A DNA stretch of 64,000 bases from assembly GCA_963576475.1 (NCBI GenBank), contig OY754972.1, positions 9,259,062 through 9,323,061 of the forward strand, written 5' to 3'. A model generated the notes under the pieces. It searched no databases and was not told the DNA's origin. It was given only the letters and a program-made list of their open reading frames with translations. Below are positions 1 to 9,424 of the stretch, piece after piece. Numbering within the stretch: the first letter of the stretch is position 1; each line of letters opens with the position of its first letter. The stretch comes from Molanna angustata (lineage: Eukaryota > Arthropoda > Insecta > Trichoptera > Molannidae). The position numbers and the translations under genes are program-made.

Positions 1-540
1 AGTTTCACATCCACAAGTTAGCGGCGCACCACACGTCTCTATCTTGCCACCCCGGTCACTCCAGCATCCTCCCCCCTCCCCTGCTAAACCCTACCCCCTA
101 AAGACAACCCGTGGACAAATACCTACACTGGAAACCATTTTCAACACATCTAATCACCACAGGATCTCTCTTTCTTGCGGAAACTGAACACTAATTTCAA
201 CAAAAGGTGATCAAGCCGCCTCAGGTGTGTGGAAATTTAGCTATACAAAGAATTAAGAGGGTTTGGTCTTGTTTTGTAGAATGGAGACGATAAAATCGAA
301 TCGCAAAATTTAACCAAAGTAAACGCACTTGAAACGAATCTATTTTAGTTTGATATAAAGTATTTACACAAAAATTGATAATATAGGCGTTATACGCTAT
401 TCGACATACGTATAAAACTATAAACTACAAATAAAAATACACTTAATTTATTGCTTCTGTTCGCTCAACTATTAAATTGATTGTTATTTTTAATTATATC
501 TTGTTTCTTTTTGGTATTTCACTTCTTTTTGCTCGATGTA
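1..540. other. No gene seen; C-rich then AT-rich spacer
   Basis: The first 180 bases are C-rich (CCCCCCTCCCC runs) and loosely resemble the C-rich stretch near 1855-1950. The rest is AT-rich with stops in all frames. Nothing is recognised. Confidence 0.5.
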
Positions 541-645
541 TACATACAAAACATCATGCCAAGTCCCTAAAGGGGTAGGCAGAGAGAACCGAGTGCCATA
601 CACCTCTATTCATGGATTCCCTTATATCCATGCATCGTCAAATAT
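541..645 (-). mobile_element. LINE family G, 3'-end fragment
   Basis: On the minus strand this holds the stretch GGTTCTCTCTGCCTACCCC followed by a GGCATGATG-type ending. It is the 3' end shared with copies near 13.3, 17.1, 37.8, 41.6 and 48.9 kb. In better copies the preceding codons read as a LINE C-terminus (..VCQD..WRSVLSAY). Here only a degenerate end remains, with no usable ORF. Confidence 0.6.
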
Positions 646-769
646 AGCCCTGAACAAACACCAGCCCGTCGAGTTTTTAAGTGCGCCCCGCGAGCAATAT
701 GTGTCAAAAATCTGAAGTATATAAAAAATATATTTTTTTAACGCACGCACTGTTATTTAATAAAAAAAA

Positions 770-1145
770 AAAGAACACTGAAAAATTCTCGTTGTTTGCC
801 TTTATTTAGTGAAATAAACAAAGTGAACTGAAATTTTCTCGCTGCGGGGAATTTTTTTATTTTTTCATATCGAAAAAATCAAAATAAAACTTGAAATTCT
901 CGTCTCATGTAATTTTTATTGGGAATAACCAATAGAAACTGAAAATTTCGCTCTCACATTGAATTTTTAACTGGGAATAACCAATAGAACCTGAAAATTT
1001 TACGTCAAATTAATTTTTTACTGGGAATAACCAAAAAAACTGAAAATTTCGCGCCACATGGAATATTTTATTGGGAATAACCAATAGAAACTGAAAATTC
1101 ACGTCAAAGGGAATATTCGATTGGAAATAATCAAAAGAAAATTGA
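770..1145. repeat. Tandem repeat, ~50-bp unit, ~5-7 copies
   Basis: The motif GGGAATAACCAATAGAAACT recurs near 921, 973, 1023, 1072 and (as GGAAATAATC) 1122, so the period is about 50 bases. It is followed each time by CTGAAAATTT and a variable CGTCAAA-like segment. Two more degenerate units lie at 770-880. The array ends about 110 bases before a hAT-like terminus and may be subterminal sequence of that element. Confidence 0.75.
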
Positions 1146-1254
1146 TTTTTTTTCTCGATTTCTTAAAACACGAACTGTAGGTACATAAAATATTGAAAAT
1201 ACATATTTATTTCTCCATATTTGTAAAATTACACATATAAGATTTTTAATGAAC

Positions 1255-1323
1255 TTCTGCGGTCCGCCGTTCATTTTCAACATCTAATACTGGCCCGTCG
1301 TCACAAAAATTTGCCCACCCCTG
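1255..1323 (-). mobile_element. hAT-like transposon terminus
   Basis: The stretch ends TTTGCCCACCCCTG. Read on the other strand it begins CAGGGGTGGGCAAA, the usual start of many hAT terminal inverted repeats and close to the complete hAT at 32.2 kb. I could not find the partner end or an 8-bp duplication; bases near 655-690 (CAGCCCGTCGAG, GCGCCCCGCGAG) may be the other subterminal region. Confidence 0.55.
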
Positions 1324-1374
1324 GTAGAATACATGATAGTCAATTGTTCAAGTTTATTTTTTTTTCTTATTTAA

Positions 1375-1455
1375 ATGAATATGTCCTTATTAATTAAACA
1401 AGTACATATAAATACATCTTCCTACATTCCCTAAACTATGCATAAATGCTTGTGC
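1375..1455 (-). mobile_element. SINE family D, tail only
   Basis: Contains AATATGTCCTTATT, ACAAGTACATAT, CATCTTCCTACATTCCCTAA and CATAAATGCTTGTGC. This is the minus-strand 3' part of the tRNA-Thr-like SINE seen complete at 4.0, 24.5, 33.5 and 63.7 kb. The tRNA-like head is missing. Confidence 0.75.
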
Positions 1456-2077
1456 AATTTAATTTTGCTTTTATTTTTAAATTTCCTTCTTAAAAATATC
1501 ATTCAATTGGTCATGGCATTTCAATAAGTAATTATTTATTAATCAATTATTTATCTTGCATTCTCTTACGTCTCATTTTTACGTCCTCATTTTTAATTAT
1601 ATTATATATCGTTCTGTTACATACTCTTCTCATTTATATATAATTACATATTATTTCGTCTTTATTAATTACCAATTCAAAGTTTTAATTAATATCATAC
1701 GGGGCAATGAGCACTGAACGTGATGAGAGGAAAATAAAGGATAGGAATTGAGTGGAATAAGAAATATAATCACACACATACACACTCACATATATATCTT
1801 CCTATAATAGTAAGTAGTGAAACTCTCATGCAGTCGAACATTGACTCTAGGTATTCCACCCCAGTCTTAATTAATATTTACCTCCCCTAAACCCACTCAC
1901 CCACACCATCCCTGTCTACACTATACTTCACTTCATACCCCTCAACCCCCTAAGACAACCGAGATATTCTTATTCTTTATCACTCGGACAAGAAAACAGA
2001 GAAAAACATTTATCTGCCACTAACCTGAAAACATTTGCACACAATATACATGTGTACATATGTACATTTTTATATTA
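1456..2077. other. No gene seen; AT-rich, possible LINE scrap
   Basis: The stretch 1604-1640 (ATATCGTTCTGTTACATACTC) nearly matches 2352-2374, where the minus strand reads as a reverse transcriptase scrap. A CACACA-rich run lies at 1771-1790. The remainder is unrecognised. Confidence 0.4.
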
Positions 2078-2232
2078 ATTAATGATCGTTCAGAAGTCAA
2101 AATTCAACAGTAATTCATTGAATTTTTAACTAATAATCGTTCAAAAGTCAAAATTCAACGGTAATTCATTGAATTTTTAACTAATAATCGTTCAGAAGTC
2201 AAAATTCAACGGTAATTCATTGAATTTTATAA
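2078..2232. repeat. Tandem repeat, 51-bp unit, 3 copies
   Basis: ATCGTTCAGAAGTCAAAATT recurs at about 2085, 2136 and 2187, each followed by CAACGGTAATTCATTGAA. The copies differ by only a few bases, so the array is young compared with its surroundings. Confidence 0.85.
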
Positions 2233-2266
2233 GTTTGGAAAGTCATTGGACATGATCTATGATAAA

Positions 2267-2330
2267 TCGAGTGGGTTATGGCCAACTCTATACTACTCAC
2301 TACCAAAGATAAAATTTTATATGGAAAATT
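2267..2330 (+). mobile_element. Repeat family A, terminal fragment
   Basis: Begins GAGTGGGTTATGGCCAACTC and continues TATACTACTCACTACCAAAG. This is the terminal module of family A (CGAGTGGGTTGTGGCCAAC...ACTCCTCACTACCAA), which recurs at 2511, 43.5, 46.16 and 61.6 kb. Confidence 0.65.
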
Positions 2331-2345
2331 TTCGTTCGTTTCGGA

Positions 2346-2405
2346 CTCATATTATATCGTTCTATTACATACTCTTCTTAGTAATCTCATTTCTACAGTT
2401 GTAGT
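2346..2405 (-). pseudogene. Reverse transcriptase scrap (LINE, VEMR-LRR motif)
   Basis: The minus strand reads TTTVEMRLLRRVCNRTI then stop. It resembles the VEMRSLRRI segment of the LINE fragment at 13.8-13.9 kb and of LINE post-RT regions generally. The piece is too short to assign a clade. Confidence 0.4.
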
Positions 2406-2510
2406 AATACAAAACTAAATTCGATCATATGCGTCTCTGTGTGATTAGATAAAATATTATATTTTTTTTACATTGGAATAATTTATAAACACTTTCAACT
2501 TCATATTATA

Positions 2511-3392
2511 ACGAGTGGGTTGCGACCAACGCTATACTCCTGACTACCAAGTCAACCCACAAAGTATTCAAATTTTGTATAAAAAATGTTCAGTGTATAA
2601 TGAAATTTTTAAAATTCTTCAATGCTATTTTATGAAAGTAAAAGTGATGTGCTTTTTCAGCTATTTGAAAATAAAAATATTAAATTTAAGTTTCCTGAGA
2701 TTGAGGTCACTTTTAAATATTTGACACTTAAAAAAACTGCGAAGCACTGATCAAGTGTCCTTCAAAATCTAATGGGGTCTAAGTGAGTATTAGATACACA
2801 TTTTCAAAATTTTATAAGAATCTAACGACTATTTCATATACACACACACACACACACATACATTGTGATGTAACTTTCAGAATACAATCTCATTATAAGT
2901 CACATTGAAATATTTGACAGTTAAAAAGTATCCTTCAAAATCTAATGGGGTCTAAGCGAGTATTAGATATACAAATTTACAAAATTTGAAAGAATCGAAT
3001 GAGACTTTACATTAGTCTATAATCGATAAAGTAAAATAATCACGCCATACATAATAATAATAATAAACACTTCCTTGCACCCTGCGCAAGTGGCGAGTTT
3101 ATTGCCAAATGGCAGCTTCTTCCGACTTACCATCCAGCCCAGATGGTATCCAGCCCAGAGAAGCAATATTAGCATGAAGAATTAATTCAAATAAACTTCT
3201 CTGCTGGGGATCGAACCTAGGATACCCGCACAGAAACCAAAAGGCTACATAGTACATAGCACATAGTACACAGCACACACACAAATACATCGTGATGCAA
3301 CTTTCAGAATACAATTTCAGCATGATACTAGTTAAAAATTATTGCGAATTCATACCTCCTATATCTTCGTGGGGAAGTGAGGAGTATAAAAA
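2511..3392 (+). mobile_element. Repeat family A, long copy, interrupted
   Basis: Starts ACGAGTGGGTTGCGACCAAC and ends near GGGGAAGTGAGGAGTATAAAA. The inner sequence (TTTCCTGAGATTGAGGTCAC, ATTTGACAGTTAAAA, TCTAATGGGGTCTAAG, AATCGATAAAGTA) recurs in the copies at 43.0-43.5, 46.2-47.4 and 61.0-61.6 kb. The segment around TTCAAAATCTAATGGGGTC is duplicated internally (about 2760 and 2935). A SINE-like repeat has inserted at 3053-3245. No coding capacity is seen; probably a non-autonomous DNA element with ACTCCTCACTA-type subterminal inverted repeats. Confidence 0.6.
3053..3245 (-). mobile_element. SINE-like family F copy with TACAT duplications
   Basis: On the minus strand it holds GGTTCGATCCCC, a good match to a tRNA/SINE B box, then TGCTTCTCTGGGCTGG, GCCATTTGGCAATAAACTCG, CCACTTGCGCAGGGTGCAAG and an (ATT)n tail. 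It is flanked by TACAT at 3048-3052 and 3246-3250. Other family-A copies run straight through this point, so the insertion is real. Related copies lie at 5.5, 32.85, 40.8 and 51.2 kb. Confidence 0.7.
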
Positions 3393-3977
3393 CATCATGC
3401 ATTCATCAGGGGTAGGTACAAAGATTTCTTATCCCACAATTTATATTGCTTCACAACCATATAGTCAATTGATATTGTCTTCTAAAATATTTAAACATAG
3501 TTTCAACTTCTTCAGTTAGTTTTTTTTGTACAGTCAATTTTATTTAGGCGACAATAATATTTCGATAGGTAGGTTTATCTATGTAATCGACACCATTTAA
3601 GATGAAAAGGCTGGTAGGATGTATTGAAGGTTTAATCGCGATGATACAAAACGACCAAATGAATGGAACAATTAGAGATATATCTTTCTTCTGTTTCTTT
3701 TCTTTACATTCTTAGTCCCTACCTATCAACTATTATTCCTCCCTACCTCTTAGTCACCCCAACCGTCCTACTTCCTTCTTAGTCTTTCAATCTGAGATCT
3801 GGTCAACATATAACAATAGAAGATTATCAGTCTTCCATAATACTTATAAATGTAATAATTGTATTGTGTTCTTTATTAGAGTTAGATACGAGATGGCATA
3901 CAGATTTTTATTAAGAAGGGTATTAAAAAATCTAGCATCAATAATTTGTTTAGGTAGTCATTAAATAACGTATATAT
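3393..3977. other. No gene seen
   Basis: A weak family-G-like scrap (CATCATGCATTCATCAGGGGTAG) sits at 3392-3415, then T-rich and AT-rich sequence with no open frame or repeat that I recognise. Confidence 0.4.
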
Positions 3978-4350
3978 TCCAACTGTCGATTTGTTCAAGA
4001 GAATTTATTTCTCTTAACAGATCGACAAAGTAGGTATATTTAGATGGGTCGATGGCAGAGCGGTTTGCGCGCTGGGCTAGTAATCCAGTGGTCTCGAGCT
4101 CGAATCCTGCCTCGACCGATTTCGTTCACCTATAGCATAAGCATAAATGCTTATTTTAGGGAACATTGGAAGATGTATATGTACTTGTTTAACAAGGTCA
4201 TATTCATTTTTTCAAAAAAAAAAGTATAAAGCCAAGGATACGCGAGATTTGTATGGCCAGGTTTATATTTTTCAAGTTATTTTTAACTTTGACGTAAAAA
4301 AAAACTTAGAGGCTTCGCAAAATATATGTTATATGCATGATAAATATATG
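3978..4350 (+). mobile_element. Helentron-like family C, truncated copy
   Basis: Begins TCCAACTGTCGATTTGTTCA, the same 5' end as the three long copies at 15.8-21.0 kb. It resumes after a SINE with GCCAAGGATACGCGAG and ACTTAGAGGCTTCGCA. The 3' hairpin and CTAG end are absent, so this is a 3'-truncated copy of about 185 bases split by the SINE at 4033-4220. Confidence 0.75.
4033..4220 (+). mobile_element. SINE family D (tRNA-Thr-like head)
   Basis: Begins GATGGGTCGATGGCAGAGCG and holds an A-box-like TGGCAGAGCGGTT and a B-box-like GAGCTCGAATCC. The cloverleaf-like head has an anticodon arm whose loop in most copies is TTAGTAA, giving anticodon AGT (threonine). The body continues GATTTCGTTCACCTATAGCA, CATAAATGCTTATTTTAGGG and ends AACAAGGTCATATTCATTTT plus an A-run. 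It sits in a Helentron-like copy with AAAGTA on both sides (4027-4032, 4221-4226). Transcription would be by RNA polymerase III; mobilisation would need a LINE. Confidence 0.8.
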
Positions 4351-4710
4351 TTATATATAGCCCCACGTATATTAAATAAACTAGACAGTAACATAAAGTA
4401 AACACCACATCACAATTCCTTTAAAATTCTTACAAAAAATGGTTATTTGCTTCGGGCAGGCTCTATGCTGAGGAGGTTGTCCAACCTTAACATCTGACTT
4501 ATGAACTTTAATTTCTTATACTTCATTTCTTTTATTTAATTTCTTATATTTAATCTAAAACTTTACTTCTTAATCTTTTATAATCTTTTTGTTTAACTAC
4601 CTGAATGTAACATTTAACATTTGTGTACCTTATATATTATGTATGCTCTATGTGTAAATAATTTTTATATCCTATTTTATACAATTAACTGCCTATTTTA
4701 TAAATTAACT
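4351..4710. other. No gene seen
   Basis: AT-rich spacer between a Helentron-like copy and a SINE. GGGCAGGCTCTATGCTGAGG near 4455 may be a LINE remnant but I cannot place it. Confidence 0.4.
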
Positions 4711-4997
4711 GGTAGCGGTGATAGCCCAGCGGTAATGTCGTCGCATGACATGCGTGAGTTCGACGGTTCGAATCCGGGCGGAGCACGCACCTCTGGATTT
4801 TAAAAAAAAATCTATGTGCGGATTTATATCACTAGCTATGTGTAGCCATGATCCAATTTGTCTGGTTCCCTTTCTAAGGGTTACGAAGGTCAGATGGTAG
4901 TCGCTTCAATGTAATAACCAGACTCGCCAATTCCAGGATCATGGTCAAAGCGTACCCCGATAGAAACGGGACAAAAGCTCTAAGGCGAAAGAAGAAC
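4711..4997 (+). mobile_element. tRNA-like SINE with LINE-like GAAGAA tail
   Basis: Head GGTAGCGGTGATAGCCCAGC with B-box-like ACGGTTCGAATCC, a style common in Lepidoptera. The body ends AAAGCGTACCCCGATAGAAA, CGGGACAAAAGCTCTAAGGC and GAAAGAAGAA. The GAA-type tail matches the tails of the RTE-like LINE ends at 10.5 and 54.6 kb, which suggests the SINE borrowed that LINE's 3' end. A single copy is seen in this window. Confidence 0.7.
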
Positions 4998-5484
4998 TGC
5001 CCCAGAACAGGTTAGGCTAGTGGGGCGTTAATTTCTTAATCTAAATATGTACAAATTAGCAATAAATAAATTCATTGCTAATTATATTACTTCAACCTAT
5101 GTACTTCAACCTACTTCAACCTAACACTGTATTACTTCAACCTACCTTTAAACCTTATAAAAATTAACTAACACTTTGACGAATAAAAATAATAGAACTG
5201 ATTTATATAACGCTACTCTGGGACAGGCATAGCCTAGTAGTAGAGTAGAATTAAAATATATATAAATATGTATATACACTTATGATTTAAACTTTAACTT
5301 TTAACTTAATTATAGTATTATCTATACATTGTATTTACTCTGTATAAAGTTATATTGTACCTACTTCTTATATTGCTATGCTTGTAAGAAAGGATTTTAA
5401 TAAATAAATAAAAAATAAAATTTACTCAAAATATTGATTTAGGTACTCGGTGTAGTGTGTGACATTTAGTGTGTGAAACACTGT
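4998..5484. other. No gene seen; possible LINE tail
   Basis: Short direct repeats of ACTTCAACCTA occur at 5090-5150. A run TTTTAATAAATAAATAAAAA at 5395-5415 looks like the tail of a LINE or SINE, but no coding remnant precedes it. Confidence 0.35.
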
Positions 5485-5568
5485 TCTTTTGGAAGAAATT
5501 GCCATTTGGCAATAAAATCGCCACTTGCGCAGGGTGCAAGGAGGAAGTGTTCATTATTTTATTTTATT
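5485..5568 (+). mobile_element. SINE-like family F, 3' part
   Basis: GGAAGAAATTGCCATTTGGC, then AATAAAATCGCCACTTGCGC, AGGGTGCAAG and an ATTATTTTATTTTATT tail: the plus-strand 3' half of the element inserted at 3053-3245. Confidence 0.65.
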
Positions 5569-6500
5569 GACAAAAAAAAATAGCAAACCTACTGAACAGG
5601 TAAAGTTATAAATAAACGTTGATTTATGACGTTTCGTTCCAGCCATAGGTTCTTATTATAACACACTGCATAGTTTAATGTATCAGCCCCTTGGTTTGAG
5701 TGTCCATTACACAAGGCTTACCCCCAACCCCCGTGTGAGTAGGTATGTGTGTCGCGTCCAGTTAATATGTTTACTCGATTCATACGTGACGATTCTCCCT
5801 TGCAAACATGTGCTCTTTGTTTGTAGCATTGTAGGAACGTTACCTTCTCTTTGTATTTAAGGCACTTGTATACATTGAACATACGGATTTATACGAATAT
5901 GCACACTAAAATACCTTCTAATTTATGAACCACGAAAAATTATCGTATATCACCAATCTGTGACATACAATATTTATCTTGAAGAAAAGATAAATGTAGG
6001 AGATTTTCTTTAAATAACATAAATAAAATTTTCATTGAATATCAATTAATGTAAAGTCAGATTTTTTTTAATGTGCCAATTCTATACATAAACAAAAAAA
6101 ATGCATAGTATTTACGCATGTAAATGTATTAGTAGACTTGTGGTTGCTGATTGGTTTACACCATTTGGTGTCCTTAACAACAAACATCAACAAACCCGAC
6201 AGTACGCACGGGTTGTTCACTTTCATACTAAAATTGGTCATGAACTGGACCATATAGAAAAACAGTTTGGTTTTCGCCTGTATTTGACGCAGGGGAGGAT
6301 TGGCGCCACAGTCGTGAAAATTGCGACGGTTTGCGGCGGCCATGTTTTTTCCATTCTTAAAAGAGGCAAGTGTTTGTTTACATGTGTATCTTATGAGAAT
6401 TTTGAAAATTAGCTTTGTGTTCTTAATGACTTTTATTTTATTTGTTTTTATTGTTGTTGTTCAATTTACTGTTCTTTGTGATACTGCCCTTCTTTTTATT
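5569..6500. other. No gene recognised; leads into a THAP fragment
   Basis: Two overlapping open frames of about 100 and 90 codons (6101-6412 on plus, 6068-6343 on minus) show no recognisable motif. The bases GCGACGGTTTGCGGCGGCCATG near 6325-6345 are GC-rich for this window. The stretch could be the 5' side of a decayed transposon or gene that owned the THAP exon at 6514. Confidence 0.3.
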
Positions 6501-6591
6501 TTTCAGATTAACAATGGTTCGCGTTAAAAAGTGTAATTTTCCTGGATGTGTATCGACGAATAAAGTCATAAAGTTGTATTCGCTTCGTTAG
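6501..6591 (+). pseudogene. THAP-type zinc finger N-terminal fragment
   Basis: After a pyrimidine-rich tract ending TTATTTTTCAG (a good splice acceptor), ATG at 6514 opens MVRVKKCNFPGC then VSTNKVIKLYSLR before a TAG at 6589. THAP domains start with a C-x2-4-C pair a few residues from the initiator; CNFPGC at residues 7-12 fits. The later Cys and His of the C2CH finger are missing because of the stop. THAP fingers occur in P-element transposases and in host DNA-binding proteins; sequence alone does not say which. It is a fragment, not a working gene. Confidence 0.5.
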
Positions 6592-7946
6592 ACAAAATAA
6601 AAATATTAATTCATTGAAAAAATACTGCATTTTATTTTCCAGTACCTTATTAAATATTCCACAGAAATGTGTGTAATTTTGATTTTACACACAGTAACTT
6701 ATCATTATATTGCTTATTTAAAGATAATATCTTATAATATTATATTATAAAAAATCCCGCGAGGGGCGAGGAGATCAAGGGGCGCGGCGTCATATCGTCG
6801 CCTTCAGCGGACAATAGAGGTACTTATGTAGGTTGGCGTGACCAGTCGGTAAGTATGAAGTGAGAGATCTGTACTACCATATAATCTGTGACAGTACGTA
6901 TCTATCTCTCGAAGTGAGCGCACGTTTGATTTTTTATGGTGACCATGTGTTCTAAATTAAGAATTTAATTGTATTTATTTTTATAACTTATGTATTTTAT
7001 TTTTTGTTCATATCGATATATAATTATTATTATAAACATGTGTTATCACCGTCTTAGTATAGAATAAGTGTCCATTATTTATTTGTATTAGTTACATAGG
7101 TATATTATTTATGTATGTGTGTTTGCCTCAATGAACTATTATGTAAATATTTTGTATAATATAATTTATTATTTTGTAAAATAATATGTAACTGTTTATT
7201 ATTATAAGGATTAATTACTTCATAATGTATTCTTTTATTTTCCTAATAAAAAGTATCAAATAAATATTTTGTTTAAATATTACTTTCCCAGGAGATGCCC
7301 ATTAACATTTGCAGAAAAAACCTAATAATATAGACTCATTAAAGCCACATGGTACCGGGAGTAAGAATAGGTATGAAAAGATTTGAAGGTTTAGAAGATA
7401 TATGCATGTGAAAGTTACAACCGTTTTATATCATGAAATGATAAAAAAAATCCCATAATATTTTTTTTCTTTTACACCATGGTCACCCTATGAGCTTTGG
7501 CACTCTTAAAAAAATCAGACTTTACCTACCTATTTTTTTTTAAAAAAAATTTTCACCATCAGGGATTAAAGTTTTGGATTTTTTTATTTAATTTGAAAAA
7601 ATACAAATCGCAATAATGCCAATTGGTGGTAAATATTTGAACTAGAGATCTAGTGTTTCAGTATTCAATAGATAGCGCTCATCTCAAATGCATAGCTGGT
7701 TATAAAAATTAAAAAAATAATATTTACTATTTTGCATAGTGTCATAATGAAAACAAAGGTGCGATTTGCGTATATGCAACTATGTATATAAATATTCAAA
7801 ATTTCATATAAAATCGAAATATACCTATTATATATCGTTGTATGGTTTTCATCATACATGTCAATAATCGAAAATAAATTATATGTACCAAACCTTCCAT
7901 TATAATCGTTAAGGTTTAATTCGATAGCAATATAGGGGAGACATAA
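6592..7946. other. No gene recognised
   Basis: A GC-richer stretch at 6760-6860 (GCGAGGGGCGAGGAGATCAAG, GGGGCGCGGCGTC) stands out but is unassigned. The rest is AT-rich with a poly-T/A region at 7440-7560. The 95-codon minus frame at 7665-7952 is low-complexity and looks accidental. Confidence 0.35.
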
Positions 7947-9009
7947 TATCAATCGACAATCGATGATAACATACTTACAACTGTTGACAAAATTAAAGAT
8001 TTAGGAGTTATCTTCGATTCGAAGCTCACATTTAACGCACATATAGACGCAATAATTGACAAAGCTTTTAAAATGCTCGGATTCATAGCACGCTTATCGA
8101 AACCTTTTTACAATACTCAAACTCTTCTTGTTTTGTATACAACCTACATAAGACCGATTCTGGAACATTGCACCCCGATCTGGTCTCCTTTTTATAACAT
8201 ACATATAAATAGAATAGAAAGAGTACAAAAAAAGTACCTTAAAACCGTCAACTACAAATCACACCTTCATTTTCCTAACTACACAGAATCCAGGAAATTT
8301 CACGGCCTTGAATCACTCGAGAACCGAAGAACTCATAACGACCTATCACTTCTTCACAAAATAGTTAATAATTTTTTTGATGCTCCCCAAATAATAAGTA
8401 ATATACTGTTTCATGTGCCAGGTAGAACAAGCAGACACTCAAATCTATTTCATATTCCACACTGTAGTACTAATCACAGAATGAATTCATGCTTTCCACG
8501 CATTTGTAAGCAGTATAACACAAGTTTTTACGACATTGATGTACTCAACAGCACATATCCGCAATATCGCAGGAGTATATCCGCAAAAACGCAGTGATAC
8601 GAGACATAGAATACCAATCCTCTTTATTCCTTCCCCACTCCCCGCAATTCCTAAATATCCCCATTATCTATATCCCTAATTTTGAATTACTTATCTTGTT
8701 TATATTCTTTGTTATTATTATTTATTTTTTTTTTTGTTTTAAGCTGTATACTTTAATTTTAATTAAGTTTTTAACTCACTCCACTGTATATGTTTTTTAA
8801 GCTAACTTGTCCTTTTTTTATATTACGCATGTTGTTTAATTAAGTTTTTAACTCACTCCACTGTATATGTTTTTTTAAACTAACTTGTCCTTTTTTTATA
8901 TTACGCATGTTGTGGGAACTATTTTGGCAAATTACTGATATTTGTTATTGTTTTTGTTTATGGATTATAAATTGCTGTATGTTTCCCCTTAAATTAAATA
9001 AATAAATAA
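7947..9009 (+). mobile_element. 5'-truncated non-LTR retrotransposon (Jockey/CR1-like)
   Basis: One frame stays open from 7947 to the TGA at 8595-8597. It encodes the C-terminal part of a reverse transcriptase ORF: IKDLGVIFDSKLTF, then LLVLYTTYIRPILEH, then IERVQKKYLKTV, all typical of the thumb and post-RT region of Jockey/CR1-type elements. The catalytic YADD region and the endonuclease are absent, so the copy is 5'-truncated just downstream of them. A TAA at 7944 marks the left edge of the frame. The 3' UTR ends in a TAAATTAAATAAATAAATAA tail near 9000, as expected for these LINEs. No frameshift is visible in the 216 codons, so insertion is fairly recent. Confidence 0.85.
8759..8913 (+). 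repeat. Direct duplication of ~77 bp in the LINE 3' UTR
   Basis: The segment from TTAATTAAGTTTTTAACTCA to ATTACGCATGTTGT occurs twice back to back (8759-8835, 8836-8913). The copies differ only in the length of a T run and one base (AAGC versus AAAC). Confidence 0.9.
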
Positions 9010-9424
9010 TATGTATCTTTTTGTGTAAAGGTACAAGAAGTGGACAGTATGACCAATTAATTGGAAAACGTTTTTAATCAGTGTCGAAGACGTGGTCTTC
9101 TTTCTACCATCTTCCATCCTCCGCTTCTTCAAACATTACAGTCCGGTACAATTATATTTACACAACCGTGTGTACACACGTACACAATAAATTATTAGGT
9201 TCTACGTATTATGTATTAACACTACCAACGACGCAATTATATAAATTATAATTTGTCTCAGTAATATTTATTTATTTGTCGTCATTTATTGAGATAATGT
9301 TTCATATATTATCACGAAAAAAATTGAGAAAAATCAAGCCGGTGGACAAAAGCTGATCAGCATGATCGTTATAATATTCAGTGTTTGATATTTTTTTTAA
9401 ATTGCATATACACAAACATTGGAT
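9010..9424. other. No gene seen
   Basis: AT-rich spacer between the LINE tail and a family-B repeat. GAAGACGTGGTCTTC at 9084-9098 is a short dyad. Nothing else is recognised. Confidence 0.4.

Noticed and set aside
640..1323. Complete hAT element ending at 1323
   Set aside because: Only the right terminus is convincing; the bases near 648-690 do not give a matching CAGGG end or an 8-bp duplication.
4043..4115. Genuine tRNA-Thr gene
   Set aside because: The stem pairing is imperfect, the same head recurs with a constant SINE body, and the copy has flanking duplications.
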